Positions 43,750-51,578 of a stretch of DNA of 51,578 nt are shown here, piece after piece. The position numbers were made by a program, and so were the translations under genes. Source of the DNA: Gemmatimonadota bacterium (GTDB taxonomy: Bacteria; Gemmatimonadota; Gemmatimonadetes; Longimicrobiales; Gaopeijiaceae); contig QJYK01000224.1 of the NCBI GenBank assembly GCA_003248075.1, forward strand, positions 1-51,578, given 5' to 3'. The number at the start of each line of letters is the position of its first letter. Position 1 is the stretch's first letter. The notes under the pieces are model-generated. The model searched no databases and had not been told where the DNA came from. It saw only the letters and a list, made by a program, of their open reading frames with translations.

Positions 43750-45627
43750 ATGGACGGCTGGCAGGAGCGGTATGGGCGGAAGATCACCACGGCCCGCGAA
43801 GCGGTCGCGCGCATCCCCAAGGGGCGGCGCATCCTGATCGGATCCGGCGCGGCCGAGCCCCGGGAGCTCGTGGCCGCGATGGTGACGCACGGCCTGCATC
43901 TGGCGGACAACGACATCGTCCACCTCATGACCCTCGGACCGGCGCCGTACGTGGCCCCCGGAATGCAGGGCCGGTTCCGACACACGGCGTTCTTCATCGG
44001 CGGAAACGTACGCGAGGCCGTCGCCGAGGGGCGGGCGGACTTCATGCCGGTGTTCCTATCCGAGATCCCGCTCCTGATCCGCAGCCGACGCGTGCGCCTG
44101 GACGTGGCGCTCATCCAGGTGTCCCCACCCGATCGACACGGGTACGTGAGCCTGGGCGTGTCGGTGGACATCGTGAAGGCGGGCGTAGACGCGGCCGACC
44201 TGGTGATCGCCGAGGTCAACCCGAAGATGCCGCGCACGCACGGGGACTCGTTCATCCACGTGGACCGCATCGACGCCCTGGTCCCGGTCGAGTACGAGCT
44301 GCCCGAGCTCCCGGACAATCCCGCGGACGAGGTGTCCCGCGCGATCGGCGAGCACGTGGCGTCGCTCGTCCCCAACGGGGCCACACTCCAGCTCGGCATC
44401 GGCAAGATCCCGGATTCGGTGCTCCGGGCGCTTGAAGGTCACCACGACCTGGGGATCCACTCCGAGATGGTGTCGGACGGGGTCATGCGCCTCGTGGAGG
44501 CCGGCGTGGTGACCGGACGTCGTAAATCGCTGCTGCCGGGCAAGGTGGTCACCTCGTTCATGATGGGGAGCCGCGCGCTATACGAGTGGGCGCACGACAA
44601 TCCGGCCGTGGAGATGCGCGCGAGCAACTTCACCAACGATCCGTTGACCGTGTCGCGCAACGACCGCATGATCGCCGTGAACTCCGCGCTCGCGGTGGAC
44701 CTCACGGGCCAGGTCGCCGCCGACACGCTCCTGGGCAAGTTCTTCTCGGGCATCGGGGGGCAGGTCGACTTCATCCGGGGCGCGGCGCGCAGCGAGGGCG
44801 GCAAGCCGGTCATCGCGCTCCCCTCCACCGCGAAGGGAGGGACCTTGAGCCGGATCCTGCCCGTGCTGGAGGAGGGAGCGGGCGTCGTGACCAGCCGCGG
44901 CGACGTCCGCTACGTGGTGACCGAGCACGGTGTCGCGGACCTGTGGGGCAAGAACATCCGCCAGCGCACCATGGCGCTCATCGAGATCGCCCACCCCGAC
45001 TTCCGTACCGAGCTGCTGGCCGCAGCGAAGCAGCGCCGCTACGTGTTTCCGGACCAGGTGGCCTCGAAGACCACCTACCCCTGGGAGGAGACGGGCACCT
45101 ACGAGCTCCTGGACGGGAGGCGGGTCGACGTACGCCCTGCCCGGCTCACAGACGAGGAGCCGCTCCGCGACCTGTTCTACCGGCTCTCGGACGACAGCAC
45201 CTACAAGCGGTTCATGGGATTCAAGAGCGTCCACCCCCATGCCGAGATGCAGCGGCTGGTGGACACCGACTACGAGACCAGCATGGCGCTGATCGCGACC
45301 GCGGTGGTGGAGAACGAGGAGCGGATCGTCGCCATGGCCCGGTACGATGTCGACCCCGGCACCCGCTTGGCGGACATCGCCTTCGTGGTTCGCGACGAGT
45401 GGCAGGGTCAGGGATTGGGCACGCTCCTGATGAGGCGCATGGGCGAGGTGGCGCGCTCCCGCGGGATCGCGGGCTTCACCGCTGACGTGCTGATGTCCAA
45501 CAAGCCCATGCTCATGGTGTTCCAGAACAGCGGGCTGCGGGTGGAGAACCGCACGGAGGGAAGCTGCTACCACCTCACGCTGTGGTTCGACCCCGACGGT
45601 TCCGAGGCGCGCCGAACACCGTCGTGA
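43750..45627 (+). CDS. acetyl-CoA hydrolase/CoA-transferase fused to a GNAT acetyltransferase domain
   Basis: 625 residues; GGAG lies before the ATG. Residues 1-430 are a class I CoA-transferase of the acetyl-CoA hydrolase/4-hydroxybutyrate CoA-transferase type: LIGSGAAEPRELV, LDVALIQVSPPDRHGYVSLG, QLGIGKIPDSV. The HSEMVSDGV segment holds the glutamate expected to form the acyl-CoA intermediate, and EHGVADLWGK is near the end. From about residue 455 to 620 a GNAT fold follows: VDVRPARLTDEEPLRDLFY, then DEWQGQGLGTLLMRRM as acetyl-CoA loop. The fusion could couple CoA-thioester turnover with protein acetylation. Which acyl group it moves is unknown. Confidence 0.9.
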   Translation: MDGWQERYGRKITTAREAVARIPKGRRILIGSGAAEPRELVAAMVTHGLHLADNDIVHLMTLGPAPYVAPGMQGRFRHTAFFIGGNVREAVAEGRADFMPVFLSEIPLLIRSRRVRLDVALIQVSPPDRHGYVSLGVSVDIVKAGVDAADLVIAEVNPKMPRTHGDSFIHVDRIDALVPVEYELPELPDNPADEVSRAIGEHVASLVPNGATLQLGIGKIPDSVLRALEGHHDLGIHSEMVSDGVMRLVEAGVVTGRRKSLLPGKVVTSFMMGSRALYEWAHDNPAVEMRASNFTNDPLTVSRNDRMIAVNSALAVDLTGQVAADTLLGKFFSGIGGQVDFIRGAARSEGGKPVIALPSTAKGGTLSRILPVLEEGAGVVTSRGDVRYVVTEHGVADLWGKNIRQRTMALIEIAHPDFRTELLAAAKQRRYVFPDQVASKTTYPWEETGTYELLDGRRVDVRPARLTDEEPLRDLFYRLSDDSTYKRFMGFKSVHPHAEMQRLVDTDYETSMALIATAVVENEERIVAMARYDVDPGTRLADIAFVVRDEWQGQGLGTLLMRRMGEVARSRGIAGFTADVLMSNKPMLMVFQNSGLRVENRTEGSCYHLTLWFDPDGSEARRTPS

Positions 45628-45636
45628 GGCTCGGAC

Positions 45637-46914
45637 TCAGGGACGGGTGAGCGCGGTCGTGACCTCGCGTTGGAGCGGCCCCACGTCCGGGTAGGCCCAC
45701 GCGCTGTCCAGGCCCACGTTCTGCCGGTTGGTGAGCAGGACCGCGGCGAGCCGCCGCGACGGGACGCCGAGGACGAAGGTCCCGGTGAACCCGGTGTGGG
45801 AGAAGCTCCCGTCCGGCGCCCAAGCCGGCACCTGCCAGCCCAGGGCCTGGCCGTCGCCCGTGGAGGCGAGGAACCGGTCCACCGTCTCCGCGCGCAGCAA
45901 GCGACGTCCGCCGGCCTCGCCCCGGTCGAGCAGGAGCCGAAGCAGCACCACCAGATCCGACGCGGTCGAGAAGAGGCCCGCGTGTCCGGCCTTGCCGCCG
46001 AAGGCGTGGTATGCGTTCCCGTCGTTGACCTCTCCCGCCAGCGTGTAGTGTCGCCAGCCGTCCCACGCGTCGGGATCGCCCGAGTAGCGGTAGCCGAAGG
46101 CGCTGTCGTGGACCATGCGGTGCTCGAACGGGTTGCCGTGGGAGGTCGACGCGACGGCGACGTCCTCGGTGAGCGGCCCGAACCCCGTGTGCCTCAGCCC
46201 GAGCGGCTCCCAGAGGCGCCTTCTCAGGAAGCCGTCCAGCGTCGTCCCCGACCCACGCTCGACGATCCTGCCGAGGAGCATGAAGCCCAGGTCGGAGTAG
46301 TGACGCCCCTCGCCGACGCCCCACGCGAGGGGCAGTTCGCGGACGTAGGCGTATGCTTCCTCGGCGTTCGCGGCGTGGTAGAACGTCGGCTGCCACTGAT
46401 AGAGGCCGGCGCGGTGGGTCAACAGGTGGCGCAGGGTGATCGCGTCCTTGCCTGCGCCACCGAAATCGGGCAGGTACGCCCGCGCCGGCGCGTCCAGGTC
46501 CAGCGTGCCGTCGTCGACCAGCAGCATGACCGCGAACGTGGTCGCCATCACCTTGGTCACCGACGCCAGGTCGAAGCGGGTGTCCGTGGTCATCTCCCGG
46601 GGTGACGCGACGCGCCTGATTCCACCGGGACGTCCGCCCACCTCGCCGGCGTCGCTCGTCCACCGTCCGTACTGACCCTCGTCGTACTCGTAGAGACGTG
46701 CCCAACCGTACGCCCGTTCGAAGACGGTTCGCCCACCCTCGGAGACGAGGAGCACCGCCCCCGGGACGCGCTCGTCGGCCACCCACGCGGACACGATCGA
46801 GTCGGCTCGGGCCAGGTGAGCGGGCAACGGCCCCGGGGCACCCGGGCCGCTGGAGCAGGAACCGACGGCCAGCGCAGCCGTCAGCACGAATGGAAGGGAG
46901 CACGCCGGGCGCAT
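45637..46914 (-). CDS. beta-lactamase-family serine hydrolase, predicted lipoprotein
   Basis: 425 residues. The signal peptide ends LAVGSCSS, with Cys20 a likely lipidation site. Catalytic motifs: S118-V-T-K121 (LASVTKVMAT), YSD (GRHYSDLGF) and HTG in SFSHTGFTGT. It lacks the extra lipocalin-like domain seen in the hydrolase at 36728-38299, and the two are only distantly alike. Probably an exported esterase or peptidoglycan-related hydrolase. It converges on the CoA-transferase gene, and its start faces the padR leader. Confidence 0.88.
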   Translation of the reverse strand: MRPACSLPFVLTAALAVGSCSSGPGAPGPLPAHLARADSIVSAWVADERVPGAVLLVSEGGRTVFERAYGWARLYEYDEGQYGRWTSDAGEVGGRPGGIRRVASPREMTTDTRFDLASVTKVMATTFAVMLLVDDGTLDLDAPARAYLPDFGGAGKDAITLRHLLTHRAGLYQWQPTFYHAANAEEAYAYVRELPLAWGVGEGRHYSDLGFMLLGRIVERGSGTTLDGFLRRRLWEPLGLRHTGFGPLTEDVAVASTSHGNPFEHRMVHDSAFGYRYSGDPDAWDGWRHYTLAGEVNDGNAYHAFGGKAGHAGLFSTASDLVVLLRLLLDRGEAGGRRLLRAETVDRFLASTGDGQALGWQVPAWAPDGSFSHTGFTGTFVLGVPSRRLAAVLLTNRQNVGLDSAWAYPDVGPLQREVTTALTRP

Positions 46915-46991
46915 CCCCGATGGTACGAGGTCGCGGACCGAGCCGCGAGGGCGTCACGGTGGGGCTCCGCGACCGAGCCCGAGGCTCCCTC

Positions 46992-47020
46992 TTGACCCCC
47001 TCGGCGACACCCCCCAGATT
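46992..47020 (+). promoter_or_regulatory. predicted promoter of the padR-permease operon
   Basis: TTGACC (46992-46997), 17 nt, CAGATT (47015-47020). Hexamers and spacing agree with the cytochrome operon promoter. The predicted start near 47027 falls within the first of two direct repeats and just before a terminator-like hairpin. Confidence 0.6.
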
Positions 47021-47021
47021 G

Positions 47022-47102
47022 CCCTCAACAATTCAGGGGAAGGGCCCCGGGCGTCGGTCCGGGGCTCTTTTCGGCCGCTTTCCCTCAACATTTCAGGTGA
47101 AG
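47022..47102 (+). repeat. pair of 21-bp direct repeats spaced exactly 60 bp in the padR leader
   Basis: Copy 1 at 47022-47042 and copy 2 at 47082-47102 follow CCCTCAACA(A/T)TTCAGG(G/T)GAAG, 19 of 21 identical. Copy 2 contains the padR ribosome site (AGGTGAAG). Copy 1 contains the same ribosome-site-like end but no gene. They could be PadR operator sites or a duplicated leader. Confidence 0.7.
47041..47071 (+). terminator. intrinsic terminator-like hairpin in the padR leader
   Basis: A ten-pair stem, AGGGCCCCGG with CCGGGGCTCT, around an 8-nt loop, followed by a short T run (47068-47071). It lies between a promoter and padR, and the upstream gene is divergent, so it cannot simply end a neighbouring transcript. 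It looks like an attenuator. Confidence 0.6.
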
Positions 47103-47106
47103 ACCG

Positions 47107-47442
47107 ATGTCCCCGAAACAGCTCGGCCTGCTCCAGGGAACGCTCGATGTTCTGGTCCTCCAGGCGCTGGCGGGCGAGCCGCGTCACGGATACGGGGTCG
47201 CCGAGTGGATCCGGCGCACGAGCGACGGCACGCTCGAGATCGAGGACGGGGCGCTGTATACGTCCCTGCACCGGATGGCGAAGCGGGAACTGTTGGCTTC
47301 CACCTGGGGCGTGAGCGAGAACAACCGACGGGCCAAATACTACAGCCTCACGCCGCACGGGCGCCGCGAGCTCGAGGCGTCGACGCAGGAGTGGGCCCTC
47401 TATGCGGAGGCCATGGCCAAGGTCCTGGCCGCGGGACGCTGA
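47107..47442 (+). CDS. PadR family transcriptional regulator
   Basis: 111 residues; AGGTGAAG lies just before the ATG. A winged-helix regulator of the short PadR type: LLQGTLDVLVLQALAGEPRH, then YGVAEWIRR, the ALYTSLHRM recognition part, and the wing KYYSLTPHGRRELEA. In Acidobacteriota and Gemmatimonadota such genes are regularly paired with a large FtsX-type permease, as here, where the permease starts 1 nt after the stop. Likely a self-regulating repressor of the pair, possibly acting on the leader repeats. Confidence 0.93.
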   Translation: MSPKQLGLLQGTLDVLVLQALAGEPRHGYGVAEWIRRTSDGTLEIEDGALYTSLHRMAKRELLASTWGVSENNRRAKYYSLTPHGRRELEASTQEWALYAEAMAKVLAAGR

Positions 47443-47443
47443 C

Positions 47444-50164
47444 ATGGCGCTCCCCAAGGGCATTCGTCGCCTCTTCCGGGTGGGCGCGGGTCGACGCGAT
47501 GCCACCAAGGACCTGGACGAGGAGCTCGCCTTCCACTTCGAGGAGACCGTGCGGGCTCTGATGACCCAGGGCATGTCGGAGGCGGCGGCCCGACGCGAGG
47601 CGGAGCGGCGGTTCGGGAACGAGGCGGCCTATCGCCGCGCGTTGGAGCGCATCGACGGAACCGGTACGGGGAAAGAGAGGGGGGTGGAGCGCATGGACGT
47701 GCTACGGAGCAATCTGACGTTCGCCTTCAGGGGGATGCGCCGTTCGCCGGGCTTCGCCGGAGCGATCATCACCATCCTGGCGCTGGGCATCGGCGCCAAC
47801 GCGGTCATGTTCGGCGTCGTGGACCGCCTTCTGCTTTCGCCTCCGCAGCACGTGCGGGACGCGGACCGGGTGCGCGACGTCTTCATTGAGCGCGACATCT
47901 TCAACGGCACGCGACCCGTCAGTCGCACCCTGACCTTCCCGGACTACGTCGACCTCGAGCGGGTGCAATCGTTCCGGTCCGTGGCCGCGTACACCCAGGC
48001 CGAGCCGCTCACGATGGGGCGCGGGGAGGAGTCGGAGCGCATCCGGATGATCAGCGCGTCGGCCAGCCTCTTCCCCCTCGTGGGCGTCGCCCCGGAGCTG
48101 GGCCGCTTCTTCAACCCGGAGGACGACCGTCTGGGTGCGAGCCCGGTCGCCGTGCTCTCGGAGGAGTTCTGGAAGCGCCGGTTCGGATCGGATCCCGAGG
48201 TGCTCGGACACAAGCTCGAGATCGGCCAGGGAACCTACGAGGTGGTCGGCGTCGCCCCGGCAGGGTTCACCGGTGTCGAGCTGGAGCCGGTCGACGTCTG
48301 GCTCCCCATCGAGCGTGCCCAGGAGCTGGAGCAGGGCGGCACGCAGTGGCGTGACAACCGGAACTGGTGGTGGCTGCGCAGCGTGGTTCGCCTGCGTGAC
48401 GACGTGTCCGACGAGGTCGCCACGGCCGAGGCGACCGCCGCGCATCGGGCCGGCCGGCAGGAGCTGATCGAGCAGGACCGCTACGACGCGAATGCGGAGC
48501 TGGTGCTCGGGTCGGTGATCGCGGCCCGTGGCCCCGACCCGTCGGCGGAGGCTCGGGTCGCTGGCTGGCTCGCCGGCGTGTCGGCGATCGTCCTGCTCAT
48601 CGCGTGCTTCAATGTCGCGAACCTCCTCCTGGCCCGGGCGGCCCGGTGGCGCCGGGAGCTCGCAGTGCGCACCGCGCTCGGCGTCAGCCGCGGCCGTCTG
48701 CTCGGCCAGCTCCTGACCGAGAGCCTGGCGCTGGCGCTCCTGGGCGCGGTGGGCGCACTGCTGGTCGCGCGCTGGGGCGGTGACGTGATCCACCAGGTCC
48801 TCCTGCCCAACGTCGCGTTCACCGACCAGACGATGGGTCGCCGTCTGCTGGCTTTCCTGGCCGTGTCGTCGGCCGTCACGGCCCTGCTCGCGGGTCTCCT
48901 CCCGGCGCTGCAGGCGAGTCGAGGGGAGGTCGCCGACGCCCTGCGGGCCGGAGCCCGGAGCATCTCCCATGGCTCGGGACGGCTGCGGGCCGCGCTCCTG
49001 GTCGGCCAGGCCACCCTTTCGGCCGTCCTCCTGATCGGTGCCGGTCTCTTCGTCCTGAGCCTGCGCGGCGCCCTGGGCACGGATCTCGGCTTCGATCCCG
49101 AGCGGGTCGCCATCGTCGGTCTCGAATGGTCGGAGACGCTCCCACGCGACGAGCGTCTGCGCGTCTTCCGAGAGGTCGCGGAGCGGGTTCGGGCCCTTCC
49201 GCAAGTGGACGACGCCGCGCTCGCCATGACGATCCCCTTCTACTCCAGCATCGGGATCGGCAGGCCCCGGGTTCCTGGGCTCGACTCGTTCCCACGACAC
49301 CCCAGCGGTGGTCCGTACGTCAACAAGGTCAGCCCTGAATACTTCCACACGATGGGGCTCGAGATCCTCCGTGGCCGGGGCCTCGAAGCCTCGGACGAGG
49401 CACCCGAGGCGGCGCCGGTGGCGGTGCTCACCGAGAGCATGGCGCGCGCCGCCTGGCCCGACGCCGACCCCCTGGGACAGTGCATCTACCTGGACCGGAA
49501 CGACGAGGACTCCCCGTGCACCACCGTGGTCGGGATCGTGGAGAACTTCCGCCGACAGGAGCTGATCGAGCCGCAGCCGCATTTCATGTACTTCGTGAAC
49601 CAGGGACACCCGGAGGCGGTGGGGCCGCCCCAGGCCCTCATGGTTCGGACCGTCGGCCCACCCGCGGACGCGCTCGCGGAGATCGCCGCCGTCGTGCGCT
49701 CCACGTCTCCCCTGATCCGCGCCCCGGTAGTGCGCTCGTTGATGGACAACATCGAGCCGCAGCTTCGCTCCTGGCGGCTGGGTGCCTCGATGTTCTCGGT
49801 GTTCGGGCTGCTGGCACTGGTGGTGGCCGCCCTCGGACTCTACAGCGTCCTGGCCTTCGACGTTGCACTCCGGCAGAGCGAGCTGGGGATCCGGGCCGCG
49901 CTCGGCGCGGCACGGTCGCGCCTCGTCTCGATCGTGCTCCGACGAGCCGTCGCGCTGGTCGCAGCCGGCGTCGTGCTCGGGAGCGCGGCGGCTGTCGCCG
50001 CCGCGCGCTTCGTGGGAGCCCTCCTCTACGAGGTGTCGCCGACGAGTCCGCTCGTGTACGCGGGCGTCGCCGTGGTGCTGCTGATGGTGGCAGGGATCGC
50101 GGGATCGGTGCCGGCCTGGCGGGTCGCGCGCATCGATCCCCGGAGCGCGCTTCAGGCCGAGTAG
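47444..50164 (+). CDS. large FtsX/MacB-like permease (ADOP type: duplicated permease without ATPase)
   Basis: 906 residues. A cytoplasmic N-terminal part (DATKDLDEELAFHFEETVRAL ... ARREAERRFGN) precedes the first membrane helix (IITILALGIGANAVMFGVVD), as in the 'acidobacterial duplicated orphan permease' family. MacB-type periplasmic domains follow each half (VLSEEFWKRRFGSDPEVLG; VSPEYFHTMGLEILRGRG). FtsX segments are near residues 380-500 (GVSAIVLLIACFNVANLLLAR) and 785-900. It ends VARIDPRSALQAE, the family's usual tail. No ATPase gene is next to it, so it may work with a distant ATPase or not as a transporter. Regulated with padR. Confidence 0.92.
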   Translation: MALPKGIRRLFRVGAGRRDATKDLDEELAFHFEETVRALMTQGMSEAAARREAERRFGNEAAYRRALERIDGTGTGKERGVERMDVLRSNLTFAFRGMRRSPGFAGAIITILALGIGANAVMFGVVDRLLLSPPQHVRDADRVRDVFIERDIFNGTRPVSRTLTFPDYVDLERVQSFRSVAAYTQAEPLTMGRGEESERIRMISASASLFPLVGVAPELGRFFNPEDDRLGASPVAVLSEEFWKRRFGSDPEVLGHKLEIGQGTYEVVGVAPAGFTGVELEPVDVWLPIERAQELEQGGTQWRDNRNWWWLRSVVRLRDDVSDEVATAEATAAHRAGRQELIEQDRYDANAELVLGSVIAARGPDPSAEARVAGWLAGVSAIVLLIACFNVANLLLARAARWRRELAVRTALGVSRGRLLGQLLTESLALALLGAVGALLVARWGGDVIHQVLLPNVAFTDQTMGRRLLAFLAVSSAVTALLAGLLPALQASRGEVADALRAGARSISHGSGRLRAALLVGQATLSAVLLIGAGLFVLSLRGALGTDLGFDPERVAIVGLEWSETLPRDERLRVFREVAERVRALPQVDDAALAMTIPFYSSIGIGRPRVPGLDSFPRHPSGGPYVNKVSPEYFHTMGLEILRGRGLEASDEAPEAAPVAVLTESMARAAWPDADPLGQCIYLDRNDEDSPCTTVVGIVENFRRQELIEPQPHFMYFVNQGHPEAVGPPQALMVRTVGPPADALAEIAAVVRSTSPLIRAPVVRSLMDNIEPQLRSWRLGASMFSVFGLLALVVAALGLYSVLAFDVALRQSELGIRAALGAARSRLVSIVLRRAVALVAAGVVLGSAAAVAAARFVGALLYEVSPTSPLVYAGVAVVLLMVAGIAGSVPAWRVARIDPRSALQAE

Positions 50165-50171
50165 GGCCTCT

Positions 50172-50188
50172 CGGGGCGGTGCGCCCCG
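50172..50188 (+). other. GC hairpin after the permease gene
   Basis: CGGGGC-GGTGC-GCCCCG begins 8 nt after the permease stop. There is no T run, so it is a weak terminator candidate at best. A second hairpin, CGGCGGG-CCC-CCCGCCG (50254-50270), precedes the ribosome site of the next gene. Confidence 0.35.
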
Positions 50189-50288
50189 GCACCCCCTCGA
50201 CAGATTCCCGCCGAAGGAGGATCTTCGAAGCTCGATCTCGAATCTGCCCACGGCGGCGGGCCCCCCGCCGAGAGACGAGGGACCTCAC

Positions 50289-50702
50289 GTGCTCCCAAGC
50301 CGAATCGAACTGACCTCCATGCTCGCGCTCGTCCTGGGCTCGGGCGCCTTCGTGCTGCCGGCGGTGTCCGCATCCGCGCCGACGCCCGACGACCGGTCGG
50401 CTCGCGCCGAGGTCAGCTATGCCAACGACGTCTTCCCGATCCTGGAGAAGCGCTGCATCCGCTGCCACGGTGGCATGGACGAGGGCGAGATCCGGCTGGA
50501 GCTGAGCCTCAACATGACCACCTACGAGGGCCTCATGATCGGCTCGGAGTATGGCGAGGTGGTCACGCCGGGAGACCCGGACGACAGCGTCATCATCCAG
50601 ATGATCGAGGACGGTGACATGCCGGACGAGGGCGACCCGGTTCCTCCCGAAGAGCTGGCGCTGCTGCGGGCGTGGATCGCGGAGGGCGCCCAGAACAACT
50701 GA
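50289..50702 (+). CDS. exported mono-haem c-type cytochrome, planctomycete (PSCyt1) type
   Basis: 137 residues from GTG 50289 with GAGGGAC upstream; the signal peptide ends near VSASA. One haem site, RCIRCHGG, preceded by the typical YANDVFPILEKRC. The rest follows the family: STYEGL-like MTTYEGLMIG, GDPDDSVIIQMI, then a candidate axial methionine in DGDMPDEGDPVP, and LLRAWIAEGA at the end. Such short proteins carry electrons in the periplasm or act as domains of larger dehydrogenases. Its 124-bp upstream gap separates it from the permease, so it may have its own promoter. Confidence 0.85.
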   Translation: MLPSRIELTSMLALVLGSGAFVLPAVSASAPTPDDRSARAEVSYANDVFPILEKRCIRCHGGMDEGEIRLELSLNMTTYEGLMIGSEYGEVVTPGDPDDSVIIQMIEDGDMPDEGDPVPPEELALLRAWIAEGAQNN

Positions 50703-50743
50703 GGCCGCAGGGACGAGGGGGCGGCGGCTCCGCCGACCGTCCG

Positions 50744-51578
50744 TCAGTTCACGGTCAGCGTCCCGATGGGGACGAAGCGCAGCTTCAGCGGATCTCCCCA
50801 GAGCCGGCGGTACTCGTCGAATCCCGGTTCCAGGCTCGTCGCGGTCGAGGCGATGACGAGCACCGCGTATATGGTGCCGCCCACGCTGGGGGCCGCGAAC
50901 GAAATAGCCTGGTCGCCGTAGTCCTGCCCGGGGTGGGCGCCCGGGCTGTCGAAGCGGTGAACCGCTACCGGCTCACCCTCCACGCCGATGGCTATGGACG
51001 GGACACAGCCCGGGCAGTGGATCCGGTTCCAGACGCGGAAACCGAGCGTGACGTTGACGTTCCCTCCCGGCGCCGCCGAGACCGTGAGGTCCGTGTTCAG
51101 CATGTCGAGGTGGTAGCCGCGTCGGACGTCCCGGTCGGCCACGGTCGTGTCACCGGCGAGGACCACCGTGGTGTCACCCGACGTGGAAACCCAGCGGCTC
51201 CCGTCGAGTCCGCTCACGCCGACCACGTACTGGCCGCTGGACACTTCGAAGAGGAATCCGCCGGGGGGAATGACGCCCGGCTCGAGAGGGAGCGGGTCGC
51301 CGGACCACCCGCGGGGCCGCGACGTGCCGGACGACCCCGCGATCGGCTCGACGATGACGTAGATGCTGTCGAGGGGTGTCGACCCGTCGAGCACACGACC
51401 GCGCAACACGCCCGGCGCGGACTGCGGTGTGACCGTCAGGGTCCCGATCGGGATCATGGTGGTCCCCTGGACATTGGCCGCCCAACGATCCCGATACTGC
51501 TGGAGGCCCGGCTCGATGTTGCTCTCGCTGGTGGAAGTGGTGATCAGGGTCGCGTAGATCGTGCCGCCCTGAGCCGGG
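50744..51578 (-). CDS. secreted protein with repeated beta modules, C-terminal part (start outside window)
   Basis: 278 codons are open to the right edge, so the start is missing. Two copies of a module can be seen. A first GGTIYATLITTSTS...EPGLQQYRDRW...IPIGTLTV runs across 51460-51577. The last copy, GGTIYAVLVIASTATSLEPG...YRRLWG...VPIGTLTV, closes the protein. Between them lies a CarboxypepD_reg/bacterial Ig-like segment (VLRGRVLDGSTPLDSIYVIV) and a Cys pair (HCPGC). The pattern suits a cell-surface or extracellular protein. Function unknown. It converges on the cytochrome gene; CGGCGG-CT-CCGCCG in the 41-bp gap may be a weak bidirectional terminator. Confidence 0.78.
   Translation of the reverse strand, partial: PAQGGTIYATLITTSTSESNIEPGLQQYRDRWAANVQGTTMIPIGTLTVTPQSAPGVLRGRVLDGSTPLDSIYVIVEPIAGSSGTSRPRGWSGDPLPLEPGVIPPGGFLFEVSSGQYVVGVSGLDGSRWVSTSGDTTVVLAGDTTVADRDVRRGYHLDMLNTDLTVSAAPGGNVNVTLGFRVWNRIHCPGCVPSIAIGVEGEPVAVHRFDSPGAHPGQDYGDQAISFAAPSVGGTIYAVLVIASTATSLEPGFDEYRRLWGDPLKLRFVPIGTLTVN

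Noticed and set aside
40434-44435. 1333-codon plus-strand open frame across BNR paralogue 3, the M28 gene and the CoA-transferase gene
   Set aside because: It crosses three well-supported genes out of frame or antisense and has no recognisable domain.
36728-46914. Antibiotic resistance by the two beta-lactamase-family proteins
   Set aside because: SxxK/YxN/HTG motifs are shared with many esterases and peptidases; nothing points to beta-lactams as substrate.
47702-50251. 849-codon minus-strand open frame opposite the permease
   Set aside because: Antisense to an intact FtsX-type permease; composition is unlike a protein.

Overview
The window is GC-rich (about 70 percent) bacterial chromosome with 34 protein genes and no tRNA, rRNA, CRISPR array, phage or insertion sequence that I can see. 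Three large secreted BNR/Asp-box (sortilin-like) propeller proteins, a PadR regulator followed by a large FtsX/MacB-type 'orphan' permease, a BlaI-M56 pair, many secreted peptidases and serine hydrolases, and a planctomycete-type mono-haem cytochrome together suggest Gemmatimonadota. Acidobacteriota is the main alternative. This is inference from gene content, not from a marker gene.

Layout. 1-1083 (minus): a BlaR1-like M56 membrane peptidase cut by the window edge, behind its BlaI repressor, with a promoter overlapped by two dyads. 1159-5006 (minus): a small membrane protein, a YVTN-type propeller and a tandem M42 peptidase, divergent from the first BNR protein (5123-8239). 8274-10292: a membrane protein, a secreted trypsin-like protease, and a 69-residue protein that looks like the protease pro-region on its own.

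10356-18072 (plus) is the highlight: promoter, cyclic-di-GMP-I (GEMM) riboswitch, di-haem cytochrome b, 17-haem cytochrome c, 28-haem cytochrome c, outer-membrane beta-barrel, and a membrane-anchored ferredoxin/flavin oxidoreductase. Three consecutive junctions are GTGA stop/start overlaps. It reads as an electron conduit from the inner membrane to the cell surface, gated by c-di-GMP.

18092-29198: a conserved membrane protein, a TolB/CehA-type metallohydrolase, an NrtS-like nitrate transporter, and a signalling cluster. The cluster has a multi-PAS histidine kinase convergent with a cNMP-domain histidine kinase, which is coupled to a response regulator fused to a thioredoxin-reductase-like flavoprotein. 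An esterase and a YpfJ-type metallopeptidase follow.

29405-46914: asparagine synthetase, an MBL-fold hydrolase, the second BNR protein, a secreted FAH-like protein, a GNAT acetyltransferase, two beta-lactamase-family serine hydrolases, a small membrane protein, the third BNR protein divergent from an M28 peptidase, and a CoA-transferase/GNAT fusion. 46992-50702: PadR and its permease behind a leader with a promoter, a 60-bp-spaced repeat and an intrinsic-terminator-like hairpin, then a mono-haem cytochrome. The right end holds the C-terminal part of a secreted protein with repeated modules that runs off the window.
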